A stretch of DNA of 58,587 bases from Segatella buccae ATCC 33574 (GTDB lineage: Bacteria; Bacteroidota; Bacteroidia; Bacteroidales; Bacteroidaceae): contig NZ_GL586311.1 in the NCBI RefSeq assembly GCF_000184945.1, positions 1,397,603 to 1,456,189 of the forward strand, written 5' to 3'. The notes under the pieces were generated by a model. It was not told where the DNA came from and made no database searches. It saw only the letters and a list, made by a program, of their open reading frames with translations. A program made the translations under genes and the position numbers. Below, one piece after another: positions 28,455 to 37,314 of this stretch. Every line of letters starts with the position of its first letter. Within the stretch, counting starts at the first letter, position 1.

Positions 28455-29933
28455 ATGGATTCAGAATTCGAGAACAGAACGCCGGAACAGCCGGCCGAGA
28501 ACGAGAGCAACCGCGAAGGTTACAAGCCGGCAGACAATTATTCGAGAGAGTACAGAAGCACCGGACGCCCGCAGCGTCCACGTATTCACAATACCCGTGC
28601 CTACAGCACAGACCGGAGCAATAGAGAGGAAGGCAGTTTCCGCCCCGAAGGCTTCGGGGCCGGCCTCTCCGTTGGCGGAGGCGACCGGGAGCAGCGTGGC
28701 GGTTATAATCGTCCTCAAGGCGGTTATGGCAACCGTGGCGGCTACAACAACAGGCAGCAGGGCGGCTATAACAACCGTGGCGGCTATGGCCAGCAGCGCC
28801 CGCAAGGCGGCTATCGGCCCCGTTACAACAACGAGGATGGCGGTTACGGCCAGCAGCGCCCGCAGGGTGGCTATCGCCCCCGCTACAACAATGAAGAAGG
28901 CGGCTATCAGCCCCGCAATGCCGAGGAGGGTGGCTACCAGCCCCGCAACAATTACGGTCAGCAGGGTGGTTACGGTCGTCAGCAGGGTAGCTACAACAAC
29001 CGTGGCGGCTATGGCCGTCAGCAGGGTGGCTACGGTCAGCAAGGCGGCTACAACAATCGTGGCGGCTATAACAACCGTGGTGGCTACAACAACCGCGGCG
29101 GTTATGGCAACAATCGTCCCGGCGGTTTCCGTCCCCGCACGGCCGACTACGACCCCAATGCCAAGTACAGCATGAAAAAGCGCATTGAGTATAGCGAGGA
29201 AAACATCGATCCCAATGAGCCTATTCGTTTGAATAAATATTTGGCCAATGCCGGAGTGTGCTCTCGTCGGGAGGCTGATGAGTTCATCCAGGCAGGTGTA
29301 GTCACGGTCAATGGTGAGGTGGTTACCGAGCTGGGCACCAAAGTGCTCCGCACCGATGAGGTGAAGTTCCACGACAATCCCGTAAGCCTTGAAAAGAAAG
29401 TCTATGTGCTTCTCAACAAGCCTAAAGATTACGTCACCACCAGCGACGATCCGCAGCAGCGCAAGACCGTAATGGATCTCGTGAAGGATGCTTGTCCCGA
29501 GCGCATCTATCCCGTGGGCCGTCTCGACCGCAACACCACCGGTGTGCTCCTGCTCACCAACGATGGCGATATGGCCAGCAAACTCACCCATCCCAAGTTC
29601 TTGAAGAAGAAGGTGTATCATGTGCATCTTGACAAGAATGTCACTGCTCACGACCTCGAACAGATAGCTCAAGGCGTGACGCTTGAAGACGGTGAGATAC
29701 ATGCCGATGCCGTGGAGTATGCCGACGAACACGATAAGAGCCAGGTGGGTATTGAGATTCACAGCGGGAAGAACCGTATCGTGCGCCGCATTTTCGAAAG
29801 TCTCGGCTATCGTGTGACCAAACTCGACCGTGTGCAGTTTGCCGGCCTCACCAAGAAAAATCTCCGTCGTGGCGACTGGCGTTTCCTCACCGAGAAGGAA
29901 GTCAACATGTTGCGCATGGGAGCGTTTGAATAG
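28455..29933 (+). CDS. RluB-like 23S rRNA pseudouridine synthase with Gly/Asn/Arg/Gln/Tyr-rich N-terminal tail
   Basis: The C-terminal 250 residues form a normal RluB/RsuA-type enzyme: an S4 RNA-binding domain (IRLNKYLANAGVCSRREADE) and the catalytic motif with Asp (GRLDRNTTGVLLLTNDGD), ending QFAGLTKKNLRRGDWRFL. It probably makes pseudouridine in helix 89 of 23S rRNA. In front sits a tail of about 230 residues. After an acidic start, about 150 residues consist almost only of G, Y, N, R, Q and P in repeats such as NNRGGY, RQQGGY and QQRPQGGYRPRYNN. This resembles eukaryotic RGG and prion-like domains, which bind RNA and phase separate. Such tails recur in Bacteroidetes RluB proteins. The DNA shows the matching coding repeat between about 28700 and 29130. 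Confidence 0.93.
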   Translation: MDSEFENRTPEQPAENESNREGYKPADNYSREYRSTGRPQRPRIHNTRAYSTDRSNREEGSFRPEGFGAGLSVGGGDREQRGGYNRPQGGYGNRGGYNNRQQGGYNNRGGYGQQRPQGGYRPRYNNEDGGYGQQRPQGGYRPRYNNEEGGYQPRNAEEGGYQPRNNYGQQGGYGRQQGSYNNRGGYGRQQGGYGQQGGYNNRGGYNNRGGYNNRGGYGNNRPGGFRPRTADYDPNAKYSMKKRIEYSEENIDPNEPIRLNKYLANAGVCSRREADEFIQAGVVTVNGEVVTELGTKVLRTDEVKFHDNPVSLEKKVYVLLNKPKDYVTTSDDPQQRKTVMDLVKDACPERIYPVGRLDRNTTGVLLLTNDGDMASKLTHPKFLKKKVYHVHLDKNVTAHDLEQIAQGVTLEDGEIHADAVEYADEHDKSQVGIEIHSGKNRIVRRIFESLGYRVTKLDRVQFAGLTKKNLRRGDWRFLTEKEVNMLRMGAFE

Positions 29934-29957
29934 TTAGGAGCGGGAAGTTAAAGACTT
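29934..29957 (+). repeat. Short inverted-repeat arm (AGTTAAAGAC family)
   Basis: GTTAGGAGCGGGAAGTTAAA, then GAC, is nearly the reverse complement of 30074-30094. The sequence word is the same as in the mla-locus inverted repeat (GGAGTTAAAG). Confidence 0.55.
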
Positions 29958-30073
29958 GAAGGAAGCAGGGGGGAAGAGGTTGATTCTTTGGCACTCTCAT
30001 TCCACATGTTCCGAGTCGTAAGATGATGGGTGGCTACATCCTCAGGGTGGTTGCTCCCGTCGCTTGAGACATT

Positions 30074-30094
30074 GTCTTTAACTCCTCTAACTTC
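30074..30094 (-). repeat. Short inverted-repeat arm (GTCTTTAACTCC family)
   Basis: GTCTTTAACTCCTCTAACTT pairs imperfectly with 29934-29957 and stands about 20 bases before the asnS start. Confidence 0.55.
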
Positions 30095-30116
30095 TCAGAA
30101 AATAAACAGTTTGAAG

Positions 30117-31511
30117 ATGAAAAGAACAAAAGTTGTTGATGCTCTTGTCAGCACCGATTTTGGAAAAGATATCAATGTGAAAGGATGGGTGCGTTCCCAT
30201 CGCAGTAGTAAAGCCGTTGATTTCATCGCTCTCAACGACGGTTCTACAATCAAGAATATACAGATAGTTGTCGATCCCTCCTTGGTGGATGCCGACTTGC
30301 TCAAGAGCATCACCACCGGTGCTTGCCTGAGCGTTGTGGGCACGCTGGTGGAGAGTCAGGGTGCCGGACAGGCTTCCGAAATCCAATGCAAAGAGATAGA
30401 GGTCTACGGTCTTTGCCCGGGTGACTATCCTATGCAGAAGAAAGGGCAGAGCTTCGAATATATGCGCAAGTATGCCCACTTGCGTCTGCGCACCAACACC
30501 TTTGGAGCCGTATTCCGCATTCGCCATCACATGGCTATGGCCATCCACCGCTATTTCCACGAGCATGGGTTCTTCTATTTCCACACACCCATCATCACAG
30601 CCAGCGACTGTGAGGGAGCCGGCGAGATGTTTCAGGTGACCACGAAGAATCTCTACAACCTTGAGAAAGACGAGGAAGGGCGCATCAAGTATGATGACGA
30701 CTTCTTTGGCAAGACCACTTCGCTCACAGTGAGCGGACAGCTCGAAGGCGAACTTGGTGCCACGGCACTTGGTGCCATCTATACTTTCGGCCCCACATTC
30801 CGTGCCGAGAACTCCAACACGCCCCGCCATCTGGCCGAGTTTTGGATGATAGAGCCCGAAGTGGCTTTCCTCGAGCAGCAGGGACTGATGGATCTGGAGG
30901 AAGACTTCATCAAGTATTGTGTGAAATGGGCCCTCGACAACTGCAAGGACGACCTCGAGTTCCTCAACAATATGATAGACAAGAGTCTCATCGCCCGTCT
31001 CGAAGGAGTGCTCAAGGAGGATTTCGTGCGTCTCACCTACACCGAGGGCATTCGCATACTTGAGGAAGCAGTCAAAGCCGGACAGAAGTTTGAGAATCCC
31101 GTGTCGTGGGGTGTCGACTTGGCCAGCGAGCATGAACGTTATCTGGTGGAACACCACTTCCGGAAGCCTGTCATCATGACCGACTATCCGAAAGACATCA
31201 AGGCTTTCTACATGAAGATCAATGAGGACGGCCGCACCGTTCAGGGTACGGATGTGCTCTTCCCGCAAATCGGTGAAATCATCGGTGGTTCGGTGCGTGA
31301 AGAAAACTACGACAAGCTCATGGGCGAGGTAGAGCGCCGCAATGTTCCGATGAAAGACATGTGGTGGTATCTCGACACTCGCAAATATGGTACGTGCCCT
31401 CATGCCGGTTTCGGTCTGGGCTTTGAGCGTCTCATCCTCTTCGTCACCGGTATGCAAAACATCCGCGACGTGATACCTTTCCCCCGTACGCCGAAAAACG
31501 CCGAGTTTTAG
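30117..31511 (+). CDS. asnS: Asparaginyl-tRNA synthetase
   Basis: AsnRS charges tRNA-Asn with asparagine. The chosen ATG at 30117 ([29 protein letters not shown]) gives 464 residues and the N-terminal OB-fold anticodon-binding domain. The class II catalytic core follows: motif 2 ([21 protein letters not shown]) and motif 3 ([15 protein letters not shown]). The longer upstream frame would cross the inverted repeat at 30074-30094 and is rejected. A strong terminator closes the unit at 31636-31670. Confidence 0.96.
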   Translation: MKRTKVVDALVSTDFGKDINVKGWVRSHRSSKAVDFIALNDGSTIKNIQIVVDPSLVDADLLKSITTGACLSVVGTLVESQGAGQASEIQCKEIEVYGLCPGDYPMQKKGQSFEYMRKYAHLRLRTNTFGAVFRIRHHMAMAIHRYFHEHGFFYFHTPIITASDCEGAGEMFQVTTKNLYNLEKDEEGRIKYDDDFFGKTTSLTVSGQLEGELGATALGAIYTFGPTFRAENSNTPRHLAEFWMIEPEVAFLEQQGLMDLEEDFIKYCVKWALDNCKDDLEFLNNMIDKSLIARLEGVLKEDFVRLTYTEGIRILEEAVKAGQKFENPVSWGVDLASEHERYLVEHHFRKPVIMTDYPKDIKAFYMKINEDGRTVQGTDVLFPQIGEIIGGSVREENYDKLMGEVERRNVPMKDMWWYLDTRKYGTCPHAGFGLGFERLILFVTGMQNIRDVIPFPRTPKNAEF

Positions 31512-31523
31512 GCCGGAGTCGGC

Positions 31524-31616
31524 TAAGACAAGGTAACGAGAACTTTTAAGACAGAGTAACAAAGGCTTTAAGACAGAGTAACAGAAGGAACATAAGGTTT
31601 TAAAGACAAAGTAACA
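31524..31616 (+). repeat. Four direct copies of TAAGACARAGTAAC
   Basis: Units lie at 31524-31540, 31546-31560, 31567-31584 and 31599-31616. Inverted copies stand on the other side of the asnS terminator (31694-31893). Confidence 0.75.
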
Positions 31617-31635
31617 GAGTCAACAGAATAATCTT

Positions 31636-31670
31636 GCAGACTGCCCATAAAGAGGCGGTCTGCTTTTTTT
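31636..31670 (+). terminator. Terminator after asnS
   Basis: A 10-bp stem (31636-31645 with 31654-31663, one G-U pair) with an eight-base loop is followed by seven T. Confidence 0.9.
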
Positions 31671-31693
31671 CAGAGCCACTTCATAAGAACCTT

Positions 31694-31893
31694 GTTGCGT
31701 TGTCTTTTGTTCCTTTTGTTTTAAAAACAGCAGTCCTTGTCTCTAAACTTATGTTCTCTCTATTACTTTGTCTTAAATAAAATCCCGTTACATTGTCTTC
31801 CGGTTCTCTTATATAAATAAGGTATAACGTGTTAAAAACTTGTAATAGCGTTTTTTGTTCCCTTGTCCGCCACCTTGTTGCTTCGCCTTAAAT
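31694..31893 (-). repeat. Inverted copies of the TAAGACAAAGTAAC repeat
   Basis: Degenerate units read GTTGCGTTGTCTT (31694), ATTACTTTGTCTTAAA (31762-31777), GTTACATTGTCTT (31787) and GTTGCTTCGCCTTAAA (about 31877). They are complementary to the array at 31524-31616. Confidence 0.6.
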
Positions 31894-31922
31894 CTGAAAC
31901 AATAAAAAAAAGTTCGTTTTTA

Positions 31923-31954
31923 TTTGCGAGTTTTAAGAATTAATTATATATTTG
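31923..31954 (+). promoter_or_regulatory. Consensus promoter for the large lipoprotein gene
   Basis: TTTG at 31923-31926 and TATATTTG at 31947-31954 are separated by 20 bases, the best promoter match in the window. The leader to the ATG is about 175 bases and can form small hairpins (CCTCT/AGAGG near 32011-32025). Confidence 0.75.
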
Positions 31955-32136
31955 CACTTGAAAACCTGTCACATGATGAGGTTAACGGTATAAAATAGAC
32001 TCAAAGTCCTCTTGTGTAGAGGCATTATAATAAATATAATCGACAACTCAAAGGTATGCTCCTCCAAGAGGCTGTACCATGTAAAATAGAGATACTCAGA
32101 GTTTTTAGATTAATATTATTAACCAAAGTTTATCGT

Positions 32137-35100
32137 ATGAAAAAAAGTTTTTTGAGTTCGTTGCTGTTGGGCGTATTTTTTGTTACGTCCATAGGCATGT
32201 TGACCTCTTGTAAAGACTATGATGATGACATTAGTACCAATACTAATGCCATTACCAAGTTACAAGAGCAGGTAACCACTTTAAAGAGTGCGTTGGATCA
32301 AGCACAGAAAGACGCTACTGCTGCACACGCTAAATTCGTGGAAAAGCAGGAACTTTCCACTGCTTTGGCCAACTCGGAAGCCTACAAGGCTTTGCAGGCT
32401 GAGATGAAGAGCTTGGTGAAAGCTGATCAGCTCTCAAAGGCCATTGCCGATTGTGAAGAGGCAATAGCCAAAAAGTATGTTACCACTGAGCAGCTGACCG
32501 CACTCGCTACCAAGGTAGACGGTATTGACGGCACGCTGAACAAGTTGGGTACCACCCTCAATTCGCTCGAAACAGCCGTGAAGGCAGCCGAGGCCAACCT
32601 CGCTGCCCAGGGACTTGCTTTCGACAAGTTGGGTGATGCTATCAAGAACCTTCAGGGCAAAGCCGACCAAGACTTCGTGTTGGCTGAAATTGCCAAGCTG
32701 AAAGCCGAACTTACCGGTACAAGCGTTGGTGATGTGGCTTCTATCAGCGATCTGAAGAAGGCTATGAAGAAACTCGATGAGAAGGTGGCCACTTTCGGTG
32801 GTGACATCAACATGCTCACCGTGCTTCTCAGCAAGCGCCTCACTTCAATCATGCTGAAGCCCGACTTCTATTGGGAAGGTCTTGCAGGCATCGAAATGCC
32901 TTGGGCTGATCCTCTCGTGTATGTGAAAGACGGAGCGCGCACTTTCAAATACGAGATTCCTGCCTCTCAAGGTTGGGAGACCGTTGAAGCTACAGTGGCT
33001 GAGCATCTGAAGCTTTCCCAAAAGCGCGTGATCATCTCCAATGGTGCCATTGCCCGCTACCACATGAATCCCACCACTGCCAACCTCGAAGGTGCTCAGT
33101 TCAGCTTCTTCACCAATGAGGCTAACGTTTACACCCGTGCAGGTGAAGCTTTCGTTGCTCCTATGGAGCCGAAGTTCAAGGCCGGTGGTCTTAACAAGGT
33201 TGAGAATGGTATTCTGAGTGTACCGTTCAAGGTGAATGACGTGGATAAGCTCATGGGTATGTACAAGAGCTGGTGGAAGAAAAACAGCACCGATCCCGTG
33301 GAAAACAACAACATGTGGGATGATGATGAAGACAACACCTCTTATGGCGAGAAGCTGCCGTTTATCGCTCTCCAGACTCATGTAGGCGACACCACGGTTA
33401 CTTCCGACTATGCTGCGCTCACACCTGCCAAGTACACCTTCGTAGCTCTTGCTGACAATGAGCCCGATGAAATCCTTGACCAGGGTACATTCATCAAGAA
33501 AGACAACGGTAAGGTTGGCCAGAACCACCTCTACACCGCCCTCTATGGTGTTAATGGTGAGAAGTTTGGCAAGACTTTGGGCGATGCCGAGGATCATGGT
33601 GTGATCACCATGCCCGCTACCCACGCCGTGGTTTACACCGACACCATCGACCTCGAGCCGTTCATCGAGACCCACTTCGACTATCAGACATGGGCTCAGT
33701 ACGGCAAGGCTCACCATGACAAGATCATGAGCAAGCAGCAGATGGCAGTGCTCGGTCTGCACTACGAGTTCACTCCGATTGACTGGGTGAAGGGTAAGAA
33801 CAAGACCAGTGAGACTGTTCACATCCAGCAGATTGGCGACAAGAAGTCCGGTAAGTTCGCTCCCCGTTCCGTAACGGTAGACGGTGTGCAGATTAAGGAC
33901 AAGCAGGCTGGCGGTGAAGTGGTAGACCGCGAACCCCTCGTGCGTGTTGACCTCGTTGACGCTAAGGGTAACATCATCCTCTACGGCTACATCAAGATTC
34001 GCATCGTGAAGAGCCCGTTGAAGGATACCATCGTTGAGTTCAACCTCTCCGACTACTGGATGAACTGCGGTGACGAAGGTGCTCTCACTTGGTCACAGGT
34101 TGAGGCTGGTATTCTCCGCAAACTCGGTGGTATTAGCAAGCAAGACTTCGAGAAGCAGTACTACTTCGAAGCTGTGAACGGTAAGATGGTTATGCCTACT
34201 GAGGCTGACGGCCAACTCTATACCGACCTGTGGTATGGCGTGCGCTACACTAAGGCCGACGTTACTACCAAGGTGCCCGATGCCGATACATTCGGTCGCG
34301 TATGGTACACTCCGCATGACAACAATACCACTACTCACGCTTGGGACAACCAGACTAACGTGCTGCTTTGGAACCTCCAGCCCGCAAGTGCTACTCACGA
34401 GGGTAACATGAATGCAGACAAGTATGAGCAGCTCATGAAGGCAGCTAATGTTACTTACGCTTCTAAGGGTCTCAACAAGAAGGCTGTTGACACTTGGGTA
34501 CGCTTCATCAACAAGGAGAACAAGACCAGCGTTTGGGTACACCTGACGATTCCTGTTGACAAGCTCCACTTCGAATATGGTAAGATTGGTAACAAGGTGC
34601 TGAGACACTGGTACTTCTTCAACTCTCACAACGCTATTCCTGAGGCTAAGCGCGACGAGGCATTTGACGTTCACGCCAACCTGCCGACTCCGAGTGAGTC
34701 TACCATCACCACCGAGCTGCCCGCTAACAAGTTTGATAAGGATCTCCGCGAACTCTGGCTCAAGGAAGGCTTGATCCCGAATCTTGAAGGCGATGCTTCC
34801 AAGTTCACCAAGTTCTATGATGCAAACAAGAATGTTCTCACCACAGTTGACTTCGAGTTCACAACTCCGGTTAAGGGTGTCAACAGCAAGAATGTGACTG
34901 CTGCTACCAATGGTTCTTGGAATGTGAAGGGTGCTTCCGGCTCTGTATGGACATTGAAGCTCTCTGCCGACAAGCACGTCATCTGGGCTATGCAACAGGA
35001 TGGTAAGCTCTTGGCTAATCCTGAGAAGGTGGCTGAGCTCCGTATGAATCCTGACAACACCAGCTACTCTATCGTACACTACTTCGGCGAGGAAGGCATC

Positions 35101-35946
35101 AACACCAATGCCGCTACCGACCTGCTCAACCTCATGGGCTATCGCGACAACACCGGTAAGGTGATTGAGGGCACTTATCTCGACGACAACATCGACAAGA
35201 CTTTCACGGCCTATCTGAAAGTTGTCTTCTCGAAGGAACCTTGCTATGCTCCGCGCATTGGCAACAACCTCTTCAACGTTCGCTTCCTCCGTCCGATCAG
35301 CGTATGGCCGGTACACGTGACATGGGAGGACGCTCTCAACAAGATTGAGAAGAAGAACCTCGAAGACATGATTAAGATTGTTGACTGGCGTAACTATGAA
35401 GTTAAGGTGAATGCCAACTTCAATGAAGGCCAGATTCCTTACAAGTATTATGGCATCAGCGATCTCGCAGTGATTCGTGAAGAAATCCGCACCGACGCAT
35501 ACTATGGTATCGACGTTCGTGAGCCTCTGACCAATCCTGCTGACATCATGAAGCTCCAGAATCTTGATGAGATTCCGTCGCTCACAGCTTACCAGAAGAA
35601 TGACGGTATCACAACGGCCACCTACTTCAAGCTCTACAATGGTAACGACAAGGAGGTTCACAACAGCGTTAAACTCGGCCACGGCCCCGGCGGTATCTGG
35701 ACCAACGGTAAGGGTGACCACAAGAGCTTCGGTCGCGTTGAGTATGTGAACAATGGTACCACTTCTCAGATGTTCCACATCTACGTGCCTATCGCAGTAA
35801 GATACAACTGGGGTAACGTACAGTATAAGGAGACTGACAAGAACACCAGTGGCGTGCAGAAGAACCTCGACTACACGCAGAAGGTTTGGGTTTGCATCAC
35901 TATTGGCAAGACTGTTAATCACAGTGGTCAGGCCAAAGGCAAATAA
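32137..35946 (+). CDS. Very large surface lipoprotein with N-terminal coiled coil
   Basis: The product has 1269 residues from the ATG at 32137. A lipoprotein signal (MKKSFLSSLLLGVFFVTSIGMLTSC) is followed by KDYDDDIS, the acidic stretch typical of exported surface lipoproteins of Bacteroidetes. Residues about 35-210 are heptad-rich and should form a long coiled-coil stalk (ITKLQEQVTTLKSALDQAQKDAT; repeated LNSLETAVKAAEANLAAQ). The remaining 1000 residues are beta-rich with many aromatic residues and no family I can name. Codon use is as biased as in the ompA-like gene, and the promoter is strong, so this is likely an abundant surface protein. An adhesion or S-layer-like role is possible but unproven. 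Confidence 0.8.
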   Translation: MKKSFLSSLLLGVFFVTSIGMLTSCKDYDDDISTNTNAITKLQEQVTTLKSALDQAQKDATAAHAKFVEKQELSTALANSEAYKALQAEMKSLVKADQLSKAIADCEEAIAKKYVTTEQLTALATKVDGIDGTLNKLGTTLNSLETAVKAAEANLAAQGLAFDKLGDAIKNLQGKADQDFVLAEIAKLKAELTGTSVGDVASISDLKKAMKKLDEKVATFGGDINMLTVLLSKRLTSIMLKPDFYWEGLAGIEMPWADPLVYVKDGARTFKYEIPASQGWETVEATVAEHLKLSQKRVIISNGAIARYHMNPTTANLEGAQFSFFTNEANVYTRAGEAFVAPMEPKFKAGGLNKVENGILSVPFKVNDVDKLMGMYKSWWKKNSTDPVENNNMWDDDEDNTSYGEKLPFIALQTHVGDTTVTSDYAALTPAKYTFVALADNEPDEILDQGTFIKKDNGKVGQNHLYTALYGVNGEKFGKTLGDAEDHGVITMPATHAVVYTDTIDLEPFIETHFDYQTWAQYGKAHHDKIMSKQQMAVLGLHYEFTPIDWVKGKNKTSETVHIQQIGDKKSGKFAPRSVTVDGVQIKDKQAGGEVVDREPLVRVDLVDAKGNIILYGYIKIRIVKSPLKDTIVEFNLSDYWMNCGDEGALTWSQVEAGILRKLGGISKQDFEKQYYFEAVNGKMVMPTEADGQLYTDLWYGVRYTKADVTTKVPDADTFGRVWYTPHDNNTTTHAWDNQTNVLLWNLQPASATHEGNMNADKYEQLMKAANVTYASKGLNKKAVDTWVRFINKENKTSVWVHLTIPVDKLHFEYGKIGNKVLRHWYFFNSHNAIPEAKRDEAFDVHANLPTPSESTITTELPANKFDKDLRELWLKEGLIPNLEGDASKFTKFYDANKNVLTTVDFEFTTPVKGVNSKNVTAATNGSWNVKGASGSVWTLKLSADKHVIWAMQQDGKLLANPEKVAELRMNPDNTSYSIVHYFGEEGINTNAATDLLNLMGYRDNTGKVIEGTYLDDNIDKTFTAYLKVVFSKEPCYAPRIGNNLFNVRFLRPISVWPVHVTWEDALNKIEKKNLEDMIKIVDWRNYEVKVNANFNEGQIPYKYYGISDLAVIREEIRTDAYYGIDVREPLTNPADIMKLQNLDEIPSLTAYQKNDGITTATYFKLYNGNDKEVHNSVKLGHGPGGIWTNGKGDHKSFGRVEYVNNGTTSQMFHIYVPIAVRYNWGNVQYKETDKNTSGVQKNLDYTQKVWVCITIGKTVNHSGQAKGK

Positions 35947-35975
35947 TTGAAACATCAATTCAACAACTAACCATC

Positions 35976-36010
35976 AGAGGGGTGTCAACTCGTTGGCACC
36001 CCTCTCTTTC
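35976..36010 (+). terminator. Terminator after the large lipoprotein gene
   Basis: AGAGGGGTG (35976-35984) pairs with CACCCCTCT (35997-36005), extended inward by GTCAAC/GTTGGC-like pairs, with a short CTTTCT tract. It lies just 20 bases before the next ATG, so partial read-through is likely. Confidence 0.75.
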
Positions 36011-36029
36011 TAAAAAACAATTTCGGTCT

Positions 36030-36548
36030 ATGAGAAAAACTTTTTTATATCTCTTTCTGCTTTCATTCGTCATGATGGCAGTGTCTTGCGGCAAGCGCTC
36101 GAAAACCGTGCAGGAGCTGCAGCAGGAGTATATTGCCCAGCCCGTAGACTCGTTCACCGGTACTGATACGGCCGAAGTGGCGGCACTGGCTAAGGAGTTT
36201 GTGTATAAACTCAACCAGAAAGACATCCGCTCGGCAGTGGGCATGCTGTCATTTCTCGACGGCGACACGATTGTGCCGTTGCCGGCCGACTTGATGAGGC
36301 GGCAGGCCAATGCGCTGAAAAACATCCAAGGGGTGCGTTACACCATCGACCGCATGGTGTTCAATGAAGAAAAAGACAATATCGTGAAGGTAGACGTGGT
36401 GCTATTTGACAAGAAACCCGGCGACACTCGCCCCAACACCATCTCCCTCTATCTCAAACCCATCCGCCGCAATGGGCGTTGGTATCTTACCACACCAGAC
36501 AACATTACCGACACGAGCGGCAAAGGCGGAACTCAAATCGAGAACTGA
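36030..36548 (+). CDS. Small lipoprotein of unknown function
   Basis: The start at 36030 gives 172 residues: MRKTFLYLFLLSFVMMAVSCGKRSK, a clear lipoprotein signal with Cys near residue 20. The mature part includes a helix (AEVAALAKEFVYKLNQKDIRSAVGMLSFLDGD) and then strands (VVLFDKKPGDTRPNTISLYLKPIRRNGRWYLTTP), an NTF2-like/DUF4878 layout similar to the lipoprotein at 6372. It is probably periplasmic or on the outer membrane. Its stop and the next ATG overlap (TGATG), so it forms an operon with the DUF1573 gene. Confidence 0.7.
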   Translation: MRKTFLYLFLLSFVMMAVSCGKRSKTVQELQQEYIAQPVDSFTGTDTAEVAALAKEFVYKLNQKDIRSAVGMLSFLDGDTIVPLPADLMRRQANALKNIQGVRYTIDRMVFNEEKDNIVKVDVVLFDKKPGDTRPNTISLYLKPIRRNGRWYLTTPDNITDTSGKGGTQIEN

Positions 36549-36949
36549 TGAACGAAATATGGCGCCTGCCGGTCATGGTCCTGCTCTGGACTGCAGCGTC
36601 GGTGCTTCCGGCGCAGACAGCGCGTCCGTCACTGACTTTTCTCACGGTCCGGTCACACGACTTCGGCATCTATCATGAGAGAGTCTCCAAAGCCGTAGTG
36701 TTCATTGTCAAGAACACCGGCAAGGCTCCGCTTGTGTTCCACAAGGCGGAGACATCGTGCGGATGCACCGGTGTGTTTTTCACCCGTGGGGTGGTGGCCC
36801 CCGGACAGCGGGCGTACATCAAAGTAGTCTACGACGGCAACGGCTTTACGCAGGGATTGTTCCGGAAGTCGTGCAGGATATTCACCAACGCCTCGAAAGA
36901 GCCGGTGGAACTTGAGATACGTGGAGGCTACTTTCTAAGTGACGAGTAG
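36548..36949 (+). CDS. DUF1573 domain protein
   Basis: From the ATG at 36548 the protein has 133 residues: a signal peptide (MNEIWRLPVMVLLWTAASVLPAQT) and one DUF1573 domain with the diagnostic HDFGIYHE...VFIVKNTGKAPLVFHKAETSCGCTG...APGQRAYIKVVYD. DUF1573 is an Ig-like fold that is very common and exported in Bacteroidetes; its ligand is unknown. The TSCGCT cysteines are conserved in the family and might hold a metal or a disulphide. The start overlaps the stop of the lipoprotein gene upstream. Confidence 0.88.
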   Translation: MNEIWRLPVMVLLWTAASVLPAQTARPSLTFLTVRSHDFGIYHERVSKAVVFIVKNTGKAPLVFHKAETSCGCTGVFFTRGVVAPGQRAYIKVVYDGNGFTQGLFRKSCRIFTNASKEPVELEIRGGYFLSDE

Positions 36950-37096
36950 ACGGCGGGGAGTGTGCCTCCGAAAGTGGCTTATCTTCTCGCTTCACATGTC
37001 TTTCGTTACGTTTTAGACTCATGATTGACAAAACTTAATTCATTCATGTGACTCTGCTTAACTCACTGTGTCCTTTCCACATATTAGTGGAATTGT

Positions 37097-37252
37097 GTGC
37101 CGCGATGGCACTGTGATGCAGAGGAGTGATTCCCCGGCAACCGGAGGTTTGTTTATGTTTACATTATTATTATATAATTTCTCCGGTTGTGGGGAAGAGT
37201 AATACACTCTGTGTGGATGCATCGGCCGTGATGGTCGGTGCATCCTTTTTTT
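37097..37252 (+). ncRNA. Candidate structured RNA ending in a terminator
   Basis: A small hairpin (GTGCC 37097-37101 with GGCAC 37107-37111) is followed by a long interrupted stem: TTCCCC (37130-37135) with GGGGAA (37191-37196), and CAACCGGAG (37138-37146) with CTCCGGTTG (37181-37189). A further outer pairing joins CAG...AGTG (37119-37128) to CACTCTG (37205-37211). A 13-bp terminator hairpin with seven or more T (37215-37252) ends it. No coding frame explains this pairing. A known riboswitch class was not recognised. Confidence 0.5.
37215..37252 (+). terminator. Terminator ending the structured RNA region
   Basis: GGATGCATCGGCC pairs with GGTCGGTGCATCC (two G-U pairs) around GTGAT and is followed by a T-tract. 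Confidence 0.85.
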
Positions 37253-37273
37253 GGTTGTTTCGCAGTTTTTCAC

Positions 37274-37281
37274 TACATTTG
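37274..37281 (+). promoter_or_regulatory. Promoter -7 box for the phosphoesterase gene
   Basis: TACATTTG matches TAnnTTTG, 34 bases before the ATG at 37315 and just past the preceding terminator. Confidence 0.6.
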
Positions 37282-37314
37282 CAGCACGTGTATAAACCAA
37301 ATTATTGTCAGTAT

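Noticed and set aside
28700..29130. Tandem repeats that could look like a CRISPR or minisatellite
   Set aside because: They are in frame and encode the Gly/Asn/Arg/Gln/Tyr-rich tail; units are of unequal length and there are no spacers.
34093..35958. A 621-codon open frame on the minus strand across the large lipoprotein gene
   Set aside because: Antisense to a gene with a clear signal peptide and strong codon bias; no recognisable protein.
37083..37200. SAM-I riboswitch
   Set aside because: Only the CCCGGCAACC-like word matches; the other conserved SAM-I parts and a methionine gene downstream are absent.
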